Assembly (NCBI GenBank): GCA_944327425.1
Contig: CALVHJ010000004.1
Coordinates: 1 to 25,506 of the forward strand
Direction: 5' to 3'
DNA: 25,506 nucleotides
Origin: an uncultured Bacilli bacterium
GTDB lineage: Bacteria > Bacillota_I > Bacilli_A > RF39 > UBA660
Below, piece by piece: positions 8,592 through 15,653 of this stretch (its first letter is position 1; each line of letters opens with the position of its first letter). The notes beneath the pieces are model-generated. The model saw only the letters and a program-made list of their open reading frames with translations. It did not search any database and had not been told where the DNA came from. Both the position numbers and the translations under genes were made by a program.

Positions 8592-9517
8592 AATTCGACA
8601 TAAATTGCTTCATCAAAAACATGATCTAAACTTGTAATATTAGCATCAGCAGTTTTAAGTTCTTCACTATCAATTAAGAAATATTTATGATATAAATAAT
8701 CATTTCCATCACTACTTACAGGATCATCCCATGTAAGATCTAAATGTAACCATTCACCATCAATCTTTAAAGCATTCCAGACATGACCTTCTGTTGTATC
8801 ATCATTTATAAGTGTCGTAGCCACTTTATAATTATCATATCCCATTTTAGAAAGAAAAATAGCCATTAAATCCGTATAACCATTACAAGTAGCTACATTA
8901 TTAAATAATGGACCATAAGCAATATAACTTTTAAGTGCTGTATCATTGTCTAAATCATATTTCGTATTATTAATTATATAATCATGTATAACTTTTATTT
9001 TATCATAATCAAGTGTTATATCTGGGGTAATTAAAGCAGCTAATAATTTATCTACTTCTTTATTTATCATTTCTATATCTTCTAAAGTATATAAATAATT
9101 TACTTTTAAAATAATCTCTCCAGTATCAGCTATACTTGTCTCGATACTAGAAAAAGAATTAAAAGGATGAACAAAATTATTTAAATGTGTAAGTAATGTT
9201 CTATCTTTTGTTATTTCTTTAATATCATTTACACACTCTTCATACTCTTTAGGACAATAAAACGTAAAATTTATCGTCCCACTATTTATAACTGTATAAA
9301 TAATGTCTAAAATATCTTGTTTACCATAAGGTGTAAAATTATTGGTATTATGTACAAACTCATAGCTAGTATCTTTATAATAATCATTTTTTGTCTCAAT
9401 AGTATTAGAACTTTTAGGATTCAAAAACACAATTAACCCATAAGATATTTTATCAACACTAAGCAAAACTATCAAAATAGTAAACAAACAAGTAACAGGA
9501 ACAACAATTCTTTTCAT
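8573..9517 (-). CDS. Membrane-anchored transglutaminase-like protein
   Basis: Member of the transglutaminase-like/papain-fold superfamily (PF01841 type); in bacteria such proteins are often proteases or have unknown substrates. The 314-residue product begins with a hydrophobic anchor (about 5-30, MKRIVVPVTCLFTILIVLLS) and the rest should face outside. The catalytic triad can be placed: Cys211 in VATCNGYTD, His245 in EGHVWNALK and Asp260 in LHLDLTWDD. The preceding KVIHDYIINNTKYD is also typical of the fold. ATG 9517 follows GGTGAT. The gene is convergent with the DUF2207 gene and probably transcribed from its own promoter, although rpsT lies just upstream on the same strand. It may act on wall peptides or surface proteins; the substrate cannot be read from sequence. 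Confidence 0.82.
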   Translation of the reverse strand: MKRIVVPVTCLFTILIVLLSVDKISYGLIVFLNPKSSNTIETKNDYYKDTSYEFVHNTNNFTPYGKQDILDIIYTVINSGTINFTFYCPKEYEECVNDIKEITKDRTLLTHLNNFVHPFNSFSSIETSIADTGEIILKVNYLYTLEDIEMINKEVDKLLAALITPDITLDYDKIKVIHDYIINNTKYDLDNDTALKSYIAYGPLFNNVATCNGYTDLMAIFLSKMGYDNYKVATTLINDDTTEGHVWNALKIDGEWLHLDLTWDDPVSSDGNDYLYHKYFLIDSEELKTADANITSLDHVFDEAIYVELKTTSE

Positions 9518-9532
9518 AACATCACCATAATA

Positions 9533-9561
9533 AGTATAGCAAAAAAAAATGAAGCCAACAA
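9533..9561 (-). promoter_or_regulatory. Promoter of the transglutaminase-like gene
   Basis: On the minus strand TTGTTG (9561-9556), a 17-bp spacer ending in TGC, and TATACT (9538-9533) form an extended -10 promoter. It overlaps the rpsT terminator: the -35 box lies in the terminator's descending arm and the T-run fills most of the spacer. Confidence 0.6.
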
Positions 9562-9581
9562 TAATTTGTTACTTCATATTT
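9542..9581 (-). terminator. Terminator of rpsT
   Basis: On the minus strand ATGAAG-T-AACAA pairs with TTGTT-GG-CTTCAT around ATTA, followed by about nine T. The rpsT stop codon (9571-9569) lies within the ascending arm. Confidence 0.8.
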
Positions 9582-9832
9582 TTAATTTTTAAAGATAATC
9601 TTGATTTTTGTCTATCAGATGTATTTTTATGCACTAGACCTTTACTTACAGCTTGATCTAAATATTTTTGAACATCTTTAAATAAAAGACTAGCTTTTTC
9701 TAAATCATTACTAGCAATAGCTTTTTCCGTATCTTTAATTAAATTTTTAACTCTTGCTTTTAATTCATGATTATTTTCTGTCTTTTTTGCTATAACTTTA
9801 ATCGCTTTCTTAGAGCTTTTAATATTTGCCAT
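9569..9832 (-). CDS. rpsT: 30S ribosomal protein S20
   Basis: Small-subunit primary-binding protein on 16S rRNA. The 87-residue product is a typical S20: MANIKSSKKAIKVIAKKTEN at the start, two long basic helices, and KGLVHKNTSDRQKSRLSLKI near the end. ATG 9832 is chosen because MANIKS is the conserved start and AGAGGAG lies 7 bases before it; an in-frame ATG further upstream would add ten residues foreign to S20. It has its own promoter and terminator and is divergent from gpr, the arrangement I recall from Bacillus. Confidence 0.97.
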   Translation of the reverse strand: MANIKSSKKAIKVIAKKTENNHELKARVKNLIKDTEKAIASNDLEKASLLFKDVQKYLDQAVSKGLVHKNTSDRQKSRLSLKIKNMK

Positions 9833-9860
9833 TTTTAAACTCCTCTCTGATTCAGTATCC

Positions 9861-9889
9861 ATTTTAACAAAATATTAACTATTTTTCAA
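9861..9889 (-). promoter_or_regulatory. Promoter of rpsT
   Basis: On the minus strand TTGAAA (9889-9884), a 17-bp spacer ending in TGT, and TAAAAT (9866-9861) form a strong extended -10 promoter about 29 bases before the start codon. Confidence 0.75.
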
Positions 9890-9938
9890 GGTTTTTAATC
9901 TAAATTATCTATAACTTATTAAAAATATATGCTTTTTA

Positions 9939-9967
9939 GCATGTTTAAAGTCCATTTATCCATAATA
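9939..9967 (+). promoter_or_regulatory. Candidate sporulation (sigma-G-like) promoter of gpr
   Basis: GCATG (9939-9943) and CATAATA (9961-9967) are 17 bases apart and fit the forespore sigma-G consensus as I remember it (GHATR, about 18 bases, CATNHTA). The weakness is that transcription would start near 9974, inside the ribosome binding site AAGGGTG (9970-9976), leaving a leader of only about 9 nt before ATG 9983. Confidence 0.35.
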
Positions 9968-9982
9968 ATAAGGGTGTTAATT

Positions 9983-10711
9983 ATGAAAAAAGCGTTTATG
10001 GATGTATCAAAAATTTTAGAAAACAATTTATTTAAAATTGAAGAAAAGAAATATCGAGGTTATCGAGTTAGTCATTTTTGTGTTGATTATCGAAGTGAGA
10101 AACTAATAAGAAAGATACGCGGTGAATATTTTACTATTACTTTTGATTATGTTTCTCTTCATGAAAAAGCAAAAAGTATCAAAAAAGAACTTATAAAAAT
10201 ATTACGTATTTTATTTAAAGATCTAAAAACAAATGATCCCTTAATTATTGGTTTAGGAAATTCTAGTATTTTATGTGACTCTCTAGGAGTAAACACTACT
10301 AAAAAAGTAATGGCAACCAACCATTTTACTGATTTTCTAAATATGCCTAAAGTAGCTTTATTTAATCCCGAAGTTACTGAAAAAACCGGAATAAGTTCTT
10401 ACAGCTTAATCGAAATGGTTGTAAAGAAATTAAAACCAAGTATGATTATTATGATTGATTCTCTAGCTACTAATAATGAAGAATACCTAAATAATTGTAT
10501 TGAAATTAATAATACTGGTATAATACCCGGAAGTGCTATCAAAGACAATAAAAAAATAGATAAAAATACTTTTAATATTCCCGTAATTGCAATAGGTGTA
10601 CCCCTAGTTTTAGAAATAAAAAAGAAAATGTATACAACTCCTCATGTAGGCGAAATAATAGATACTACGAGTAACATTATAAGTGAAGCATTAAATGATT
10701 TGTTTTTCTAA
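9983..10711 (+). CDS. gpr: GPR germination protease (short form)
   Basis: GPR degrades the small acid-soluble proteins that coat spore DNA, on germination. ATG 9983 follows AAGGGTG and gives MKKAFMDVSK; earlier in-frame starts lack a ribosome binding site. Family motifs are present in order: IIGLGNSSILCDSLG with Asp99, NTTKKVMATNHF, TGISSYSLIEMV, MIIMIDSLAT with Asp159, NNTGIIPGSAIKDNKK, and NIPVIAIGVPLVLEI. Asp99 and Asp159 match by motif the two aspartates (127 and 193) known to be needed in the Bacillus megaterium enzyme. At 242 residues it is much shorter than the roughly 370 of Bacillus GPR, missing the C-terminal third and much of the N-terminal propeptide region. A terminator overlaps its 3' end, so spoIIP is probably transcribed separately. 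Confidence 0.93.
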   Translation: MKKAFMDVSKILENNLFKIEEKKYRGYRVSHFCVDYRSEKLIRKIRGEYFTITFDYVSLHEKAKSIKKELIKILRILFKDLKTNDPLIIGLGNSSILCDSLGVNTTKKVMATNHFTDFLNMPKVALFNPEVTEKTGISSYSLIEMVVKKLKPSMIIMIDSLATNNEEYLNNCIEINNTGIIPGSAIKDNKKIDKNTFNIPVIAIGVPLVLEIKKKMYTTPHVGEIIDTTSNIISEALNDLFF

Positions 10712-10732
10712 ATTATTAACAAATCTTTTTTT
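10697..10732 (+). terminator. Terminator of gpr
   Basis: GATTTGTT (10697-10704) pairs with AACAAATC (10718-10725), followed by seven T. The gpr stop codon (10709-10711) lies in the loop, so the ascending arm codes for the last residues of GPR. Confidence 0.75.
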
Positions 10733-10738
10733 ATTCGA

Positions 10739-10767
10739 CAATATTTTATCTATCTTTAATATATAAT
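10739..10767 (+). promoter_or_regulatory. Candidate sporulation (sigma-E-like) promoter of spoIIP
   Basis: CAATATT (10739-10745) and TATATAAT (10760-10767) are exactly 14 bases apart, the spacing of the mother-cell sigma-E consensus as I recall it (ZHATAXX, 14 bases, CATACAHT). Six of eight -10 bases match. As at gpr, the -10 ends only 16 bases before the start codon. An alternative sigma-A reading with TCGACA (10735-10740) needs a 19-bp spacer. Confidence 0.35.
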
Positions 10768-10783
10768 AATGATGGTGAAAATT

Positions 10784-11722
10784 ATGAAAATATTTATAGC
10801 GAAAAAAAGAATAAAATTACCAAGATATAAACTTTATTATATTATTTTGAGTTTAAGTATCATCCTAATCATATTATTAAACATTACCCTAAATATCTTC
10901 TTAAAAAATAATGAAGAACCATTTTTAGATATATTTTTAGGAAATTCTTTTGGTAATGTAACCACCCATAACATAAATAATATGCATGATTTTCTATTTT
11001 ATCGCAATATTTGGGGTTTAAATATTAAAAAAGATACCCAAGCAACTAATATTAATCCTAATATTAAAGATATTATAATAACTCCTGAAAGTACCAAAAT
11101 AGTCTATATTTATAATACTTTTCAAACAAGCAAATACCAAGCTAACCATTTAAGTAGCTATAGCATAACTCCGGTTATAACCCAAGCAAGCTTAATCTTA
11201 CAAGAATATTTAACTAACTTAAACATCGGAAGCATTGTTGAGACCAAAAAAATAGCCGAAGTTTTAAAAGAAGAAGACATTGCTTACACAAATAGCTATA
11301 AAGCTTCAAGAATCCTTATAGAAAGAGCTCAAGAACAAAATCCCACGTTAAAATATTTTTTTGATATAACTCTTAGTAATTCTGAAGAAGAAGTAACAAC
11401 AACCCAAATAGATGAACTTAGATATGCCAAAATTTTATTTGTTGTTGGTACAGACAACCCTGATTATGCCAAAAATCAAGATATGGCTAAAAAACTAAAT
11501 GTTATTTTAGAAAAGCTAAATCCTTCCTTATCAAGAGGAATAAGCTTAAGAGGCGGAACTGGTTATCAAGGAATTTATAATCAAGATTATTCTGAATATG
11601 CTTTATTAATAGAAGTAGGTGGAACATATAATACTATTGATGAAGTAAATCGTAGTCTACAAGTTTTAGCGGAAGTAATATCTACTTATATAAAGGAGGA
11701 TTTAGCAAATGAAGAAGAATAA
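10784..11722 (+). CDS. spoIIP: SpoIIP-like sporulation protein, catalytic histidines apparently lost
   Basis: In endospore formers SpoIIP is a membrane-anchored amidase/endopeptidase that works with SpoIID to thin septal peptidoglycan during engulfment. ATG 10784 is preceded by GGTGA; two earlier ATGs (10769, 10772) have no ribosome binding site. The 312-residue product has an anchor at about 18-38 (YYIILSLSIILIILLN), then the SpoIIP domain: IVYIYNTFQTSKYQ, ITPVITQASLILQEYL, YTNSYKASRILIE, LKYFFDITLSNS, YAKILFVVGTDNPDYAKN, LSRGISLRGGTGYQGIYNQD and LLIEVGGTYNT. Overall similarity is clear, but Phe113 stands where family members usually have the His of YNTHQ, and ITLSN (195-199) stands where the DLHRDS motif is expected. 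If those alignments hold, the protein is probably not an active amidase. The gene is followed by and overlaps the yqxA-like gene, as in Bacillus. Confidence 0.88.
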   Translation: MKIFIAKKRIKLPRYKLYYIILSLSIILIILLNITLNIFLKNNEEPFLDIFLGNSFGNVTTHNINNMHDFLFYRNIWGLNIKKDTQATNINPNIKDIIITPESTKIVYIYNTFQTSKYQANHLSSYSITPVITQASLILQEYLTNLNIGSIVETKKIAEVLKEEDIAYTNSYKASRILIERAQEQNPTLKYFFDITLSNSEEEVTTTQIDELRYAKILFVVGTDNPDYAKNQDMAKKLNVILEKLNPSLSRGISLRGGTGYQGIYNQDYSEYALLIEVGGTYNTIDEVNRSLQVLAEVISTYIKEDLANEEE

Positions 11723-12038
11723 TAAGAGTAAGTATTTTTTTCGTCTATTATTTGTCTTTTTTCTAATTTTTGTTTCTTTATTAATAGCCTATGAAAGTGG
11801 TTATTATGAATCTAAATTAAGTAATAAAGCTGTCCTTACTAAAGAAGCAATGGAAAAGTTTGAAGAAGATGTAAAAAATGGGGAAGTAATAGATATTAAA
11901 AATTATTTAAAAGATGAAAATGTTGATTATTCAAATGGTATAACCAAAATAGGAAATAAAATCTCAAATGGCCTTAGTGATATTTTTACTAATGGTTTAG
12001 ATGGCTTGTTTAATGCTTTAAAAGGGCTATTTTGGTAA
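11709..12038 (+). CDS. Small membrane protein, probable YqxA-like (DUF3679) protein
   Basis: The 109-residue product has a basic N-terminus, one membrane segment (about 10-28, FFRLLFVFFLIFVSLLIAY) and an outer part ending in amphipathic repeats (KIGNKISNGLSDIFTNGLDG). It starts inside the last codons of spoIIP (14-base overlap) with a strong AAGGAGG at 11693-11699, so the two are translated from one mRNA. In B. subtilis spoIIP is followed by yqxA, which encodes a protein of similar size and layout; position and the NGLSD-like C-terminal pattern are the basis for the call. Function of YqxA is unknown as far as I know. Its 3' end overlaps the remnant of a minus-strand regulator gene by 12 bases. 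Confidence 0.7.
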   Translation: MKKNNKSKYFFRLLFVFFLIFVSLLIAYESGYYESKLSNKAVLTKEAMEKFEEDVKNGEVIDIKNYLKDENVDYSNGITKIGNKISNGLSDIFTNGLDGLFNALKGLFW

Positions 12039-12122
12039 ATTTATTCTTCCTAAAAGATAATCAGCGCTAACATCATATTTCTTACAAATCATATAAAGAA
12101 AAGGGGTAGCAATTAAATATCG
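12027..12122 (-). pseudogene. 3' remnant of an XRE-family (Cro/CI-type) regulator gene
   Basis: The minus strand from 12122 down to the TAG at 12029-12027 reads RYLIATPFLYMICKKYDV then SADYLLGRINLPK. The pattern ICKKYDVSADYLLGRI is the hallmark of the last helix of XRE-type helix-turn-helix domains. The reading frame is stopped immediately upstream (TGA at 12128-12126), and no DNA-binding helices are present, so the gene is cut off at about 12120. There is no start codon or ribosome binding site for the fragment. Confidence 0.72.
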
Positions 12123-12815
12123 TCCTCATTGATATATCATGGAGCTGGAGATGGTAAAATAGGAACTAGTGCTTTTAAAAGCGATTACGGAAGAACAGAA
12201 TATGTTGGGTTAAAATATACAATTGGTAGTCAATATGGAACAGATATTAATAGTAATATTTATAATGAATTAGATGCATGGTATACAAATAACGTGGCTA
12301 ATACAAATTATGCAAGTTATATCGATATAAATGCGGGATTTTGCGGTGATCGAGATATGGCCAACGGATACAGTTGGAGCAGTCAACCAAGTAATAGTAT
12401 TAATTATGCAGCATATGAAAGATTATATATTAATAAATCACCAGTCTTCATATGTAGTACTAATAATTTGTATACATATACATCAAGTACTAAAGGAAAT
12501 AAATCATTATCAAGTCCAATAGGATTAATAACAGCCGATGAAGTAGCATATGCAGGAGGAGTATATTATGAAACATATAATAGTGGTATTGAAAACTCTA
12601 GTTTTTATTTATATACTGGAAGTGAATACTGGACAATGTCACCTTTAAGAGCATCATCAGTAGAAAGTTATGTCATAGCTGTAACAGATAAAGGAACACT
12701 TCATTTTGGTTATGGTGTATCTAGTGTAAAAGACATTCGTCCTGTCATAAATCTTAAATCAACTACCCAATTTACCGGAAGTGGTACAAGTAGTGATCCA
12801 TACACGGTTGTGTAA
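12117..12815 (+). pseudogene. 3' part of a surface/pilin-like protein gene, 5' end missing
   Basis: An open frame of 232 codons beginning right after an in-frame TAA at 12114-12116, with no plausible start: the first candidate is TTG 12129 and there is no Shine-Dalgarno sequence. The protein is rich in Tyr, Ser, Asn and Thr. It contains NIYNELDAWYTNN, GFCGDRDMANGYSW, SSPIGLITADEVAYAGG, SEYWTMSPLRAS, DIRPVINLKS and ends SGTSSDPYTVV. The segments ITADEVxxAGG, WTMSP and RPVINLK recur in large cell-surface protein families of gut Bacilli whose members often carry a prepilin-like N-terminus (from memory). That N-terminus is absent here. The frame is otherwise intact, so the truncation is probably recent, or the 5' end was lost by deletion. 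A minor chance remains that it is translated from TTG 12129. Confidence 0.65.
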
Positions 12816-12853
12816 ATAAAATGTATATTAAATGTAAATCTTTTACATTGGTT

Positions 12854-12878
12854 AAAGAGAGATAAACTCTCTTTTTCT
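12854..12878 (+). terminator. Terminator upstream of murG
   Basis: AAAGAGAG (12854-12861) pairs with CTCTCTTT (12867-12874) around ATAAA, followed by TTCT. A second small inverted repeat, TGTAAA/TTTACA, lies just before it (about 12834-12847). It would end transcription coming from the truncated surface protein gene. Confidence 0.65.
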
Positions 12879-12900
12879 ATGTACTCTAATCAAAAAAAGA

Positions 12901-12928
12901 TAGTTTTTTTTGAAATTTATAGTATAAT
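12901..12928 (+). promoter_or_regulatory. Promoter of the murG-murB-divIB cluster
   Basis: A perfect -10 TATAAT at 12923-12928 is preceded, 16 bases upstream, by a weak -35 (TAGTTT, 12901-12906). AGAGGTGAG at 12935-12943 and ATG 12947 follow. No other promoter is seen until 16761, so the five genes that follow likely form one operon. Confidence 0.45.
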
Positions 12929-12946
12929 TAAGTAAGAGGTGAGTTC

Positions 12947-14026
12947 ATGAAAGTTGTTGTTAGTGCAGGTGGAACAGGTGGACACATATATCCAGCTTTA
13001 GCAATATTAGAAAAACTTAAAAAAGAAGAAAAGAACTTAGAGGTATTATATATTGGTACTAAAAATCGTATGGAAAGTGAAATAGTTCCCGCAAGAGGTA
13101 TAGAATATATAGGTATTGATATATACGGTTTTAGTAAAAATATTTTAAAAGATATAGAGAATATTTTCTTAATTGGTAAAAGTTATAAGAAATGTTTAAA
13201 AATATTAAAAGAATTTAAACCTGATATTGTTTTAGGTTTTGGTGGTTATGTTACTTATCCTGTCTTAAAGGCTGCTAAAAAACTAGGGATCAAGACTTTT
13301 TTGCATGAACAAAACAGCATCGTAGGTAAAACCAACAAATTTTTATCTAATGATATTGATTTAGTCGCTGTTTCTTTTCCTAGCACTTTAAATAAATTTC
13401 CTAAAGCTAAAAAGGTTATTTATTCTGGCAATCCCTGTGGCGAAAACGCTTTAGCTACTAAAGAAATTAAAAAAAGTGATATTGGTCTAGATAATAAAAA
13501 GAAACTAGTTATAGTTGTTTCTGGTTCTCTAGGTAGCAACTCTATAAATGAAAAGTTAAAAGAATTTTTACGCTTAAGTAAAAAAAGAGATTATCAAGTT
13601 TTATACATAACGGGTAAAAACTATTATGAAGATTTTATTAAAGGCACAAGATTTGCTTCTAATATTAAAGTTTTACCTTACCTAGATAATCTAGCCGGCC
13701 TAATGCGAAATTGTGATTTAATTGTAACTCGAGCTGGAGCTTCCACCATGAGTGAAGTTTTATCTTTAAACTTACCCGCTATTTTTATACCTAGTCCCTA
13801 TGTAGCTAACAATCATCAGTATTATAATGCTTTAGAAATAGTAAAAAATAATGCTGGTTTAATGATTGAAGAAGAAAATTTAAATGGTGAGGTTTTATTT
13901 AAAACTGTAAATGATTTATTAAGTGATAAAAAAAGATATGAAATTATGAAGATGAATTTAAAAAATCTTGGCAGTGTTAACAGTAGTGATATTATTGTAA
14001 AAGAAATTAAGGAGCTGATAAAATGA
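12947..14026 (+). CDS. murG: MurG, lipid II synthase (UDP-GlcNAc transferase)
   Basis: Transfers GlcNAc from UDP-GlcNAc to lipid I on the inner face of the membrane, giving lipid II. The 359-residue product is of normal length with both GT-B domains: SAGGTGGHIYPALAI at residues 5-19, LGFGGYVTYPVL and LHEQNSIVGKTN in the N-terminal lipid I-binding half, and in the C-terminal half VSGSLGSNSINE, VTRAGASTMSEV, and PSPYVANNHQYYNA, which bind UDP-GlcNAc. Start ATG 12947 follows AGAGGTGAG. The TGA stop overlaps the murB start by four bases (ATGA), typical of coupled translation. It heads a reduced division/cell-wall cluster lacking murD and ftsW neighbours. Confidence 0.98.
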   Translation: MKVVVSAGGTGGHIYPALAILEKLKKEEKNLEVLYIGTKNRMESEIVPARGIEYIGIDIYGFSKNILKDIENIFLIGKSYKKCLKILKEFKPDIVLGFGGYVTYPVLKAAKKLGIKTFLHEQNSIVGKTNKFLSNDIDLVAVSFPSTLNKFPKAKKVIYSGNPCGENALATKEIKKSDIGLDNKKKLVIVVSGSLGSNSINEKLKEFLRLSKKRDYQVLYITGKNYYEDFIKGTRFASNIKVLPYLDNLAGLMRNCDLIVTRAGASTMSEVLSLNLPAIFIPSPYVANNHQYYNALEIVKNNAGLMIEEENLNGEVLFKTVNDLLSDKKRYEIMKMNLKNLGSVNSSDIIVKEIKELIK

Positions 14027-14901
14027 ATGACATAAAAGGCCTAACAATCAAAGAAAATGCTTCTCTAAAAAATCTAAATACCTATAAAATAGATAGTAAA
14101 GCTAAATATTTAATACATGTTAATACTGTTAATGCTTTAATAGAGCTTTTAAAATATCTAAAAAAAGAAAATATTAAACACTTTATTTTAGGCGCTGGCT
14201 CTAATATTATTATAGATGATTATTTTGATGGTGCTATAATAAAATTAGACGGTTTAAACAAGATAAAAGTAGATGGCTTATTTGTTACCTGTGAATCTGG
14301 TGCTATGATGGGTTCGGTAACCTGTCTATCAGTTAATCATAATCTAACTGGTTTAGAGTGGGCCATCAATATTCCGGGAACTATAGGTGGAAGTATTGTT
14401 GGTAATGCCGGAGCATATAACTCTGAAATATTTGATAATTTAATTAAAATAAAAGTAATAGACGAAAATTTGGAAGTTAAAGAAATACCTAAAGAAGATA
14501 TAGCTCATACTTATCGTCATACTTCTTTAAAAGGAACCAATAAAATTGTTTTAGAAGCCACATTTAAACTAAAAAAAGGAAATAAAGAAGAATCTTTAAG
14601 TTTAATTAAAAACCGTCAAGAAAGAAGAAGAGCAACCCAACCTCTTGACTTACCATCAGCCGGCAGTGTTTTTAGAAACCCACTAAATGATCATGCGGGA
14701 AGACTAATTGAAGCCTCAGGCCTTAAAGGGAAAAAAATAGGAGGGGCAATGGTATCTACAAAACATGCCAACTTTATTGTAAACACCGGCAATGCTACTA
14801 GTAATGACATTAAAAATTTGATAAAATTAATAGAAAGCCAAATTAAAGAAAAGTTTGGTATAGATTTGGTTTTAGAACAAGAAATTATTGATTGGAAGTA
14901 G
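14023..14901 (+). CDS. murB: MurB, UDP-N-acetylenolpyruvoylglucosamine reductase
   Basis: FAD- and NADPH-dependent enzyme that reduces enolpyruvyl-UDP-GlcNAc to UDP-MurNAc in the cytoplasm. The 292-residue product is a type II MurB: FAD-binding segments FILGAGSNIIIDD and NIPGTIGGSIVGNAGAY, the type II YRHTSLKG loop, PSAGSVFRNP with the catalytic Ser that protonates the product, GRLIEASGLKGKKIGGA, and a C-terminal EQEIIDW with the conserved Glu. The start overlaps the murG stop. The order murG-murB-divIB is the usual Bacillus one. Confidence 0.97.
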   Translation: MNDIKGLTIKENASLKNLNTYKIDSKAKYLIHVNTVNALIELLKYLKKENIKHFILGAGSNIIIDDYFDGAIIKLDGLNKIKVDGLFVTCESGAMMGSVTCLSVNHNLTGLEWAINIPGTIGGSIVGNAGAYNSEIFDNLIKIKVIDENLEVKEIPKEDIAHTYRHTSLKGTNKIVLEATFKLKKGNKEESLSLIKNRQERRRATQPLDLPSAGSVFRNPLNDHAGRLIEASGLKGKKIGGAMVSTKHANFIVNTGNATSNDIKNLIKLIESQIKEKFGIDLVLEQEIIDWK

Positions 14902-14903
14902 AA

Positions 14904-15653
14904 ATGGTGAAAGTAAAAAAAGTAAAAAGAAAACTTAATTTTAAAGCTTTAATTATTTTACTATTAATTCTATACTTAATAGTTATGCTTTTATATACTT
15001 TTTTTACAATGCCTATTAAAAATATTTATATTAAAGGAACTAACCTTTTAACAGACAATGATATAATTACTACTGCCGAAATTAAAGATTATCCAGCTAT
15101 TTTTAAAATAAGTAAAAAATCACTAGAAAATAAAATAAGTTCTTTAGAACTAGTTGATGATGTAACTATAACCAAGAAATTAAATGGCACTTTAATTATT
15201 GAAATAAAAGAAGCTATACCTTTATTATATAACCGTACTACTAATAAAGTTGTTTTAAATAATGGCAAAGAAGTCGAAAAAAATTCTAAATATTTAGGTA
15301 TACCAACTTTAATAAATTATGTTCCCACTGATATATTTAAAAGTTTTCTAGATGTATTAAGTGAAGTTGATTTAGATATAATTAAGATGATCAATGAAAT
15401 AGAATATGATCCTGATATAAGAGAGGATATTACTATTGACGAATACCGTTTTTTACTTAGAATGAATGATACTAACTTAGTATATGTAAATATTATTAAT
15501 ATGGATAGATTAAATGACTACAAAGAAATTTTTAACACTATAGGTGATTTAAGAGGAACTGTTTATCTAGATAGTTATAATGCCGATAATATTATTTTTG
15601 AAGCTTTTAATAGTGATAAAGATTCAAATGAAAATGGGGATGAAGGAAATTGA
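14904..15653 (+). CDS. divIB: DivIB/FtsQ cell-division protein
   Basis: Bitopic divisome protein that works with FtsL and DivIC at the septum. The 249-residue product has a very basic N-terminus (MVKVKKVKRKLNFK), one membrane helix (about 15-36), a POTRA domain beginning PIKNIYIKGTNLLTDNDI and running to LIIEIKEAIPLLYN, then a FtsQ-type beta domain and an acidic tail (NSDKDSNENGDEGN). ATG 14904 lies just after the murB stop; the ribosome binding site is weak (GGAAG, 5 bases away), and an upstream in-frame TTG at 14892 is the alternative. The TGA stop overlaps the next start (TGATG). Confidence 0.9.
   Translation: MVKVKKVKRKLNFKALIILLLILYLIVMLLYTFFTMPIKNIYIKGTNLLTDNDIITTAEIKDYPAIFKISKKSLENKISSLELVDDVTITKKLNGTLIIEIKEAIPLLYNRTTNKVVLNNGKEVEKNSKYLGIPTLINYVPTDIFKSFLDVLSEVDLDIIKMINEIEYDPDIREDITIDEYRFLLRMNDTNLVYVNIINMDRLNDYKEIFNTIGDLRGTVYLDSYNADNIIFEAFNSDKDSNENGDEGN

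Noticed and set aside
8411..8593. Plus-strand frame of 60 codons rich in Ala and Val
   Set aside because: It is a shadow of the Gly-rich tail of the DUF2207 gene in another frame.
10735..10765. Sigma-A promoter TCGACA ... TATATA before spoIIP
   Set aside because: The spacer would be 19 bases; the sigma-E-like reading with exact 14-base spacing fits better, though neither is proven.
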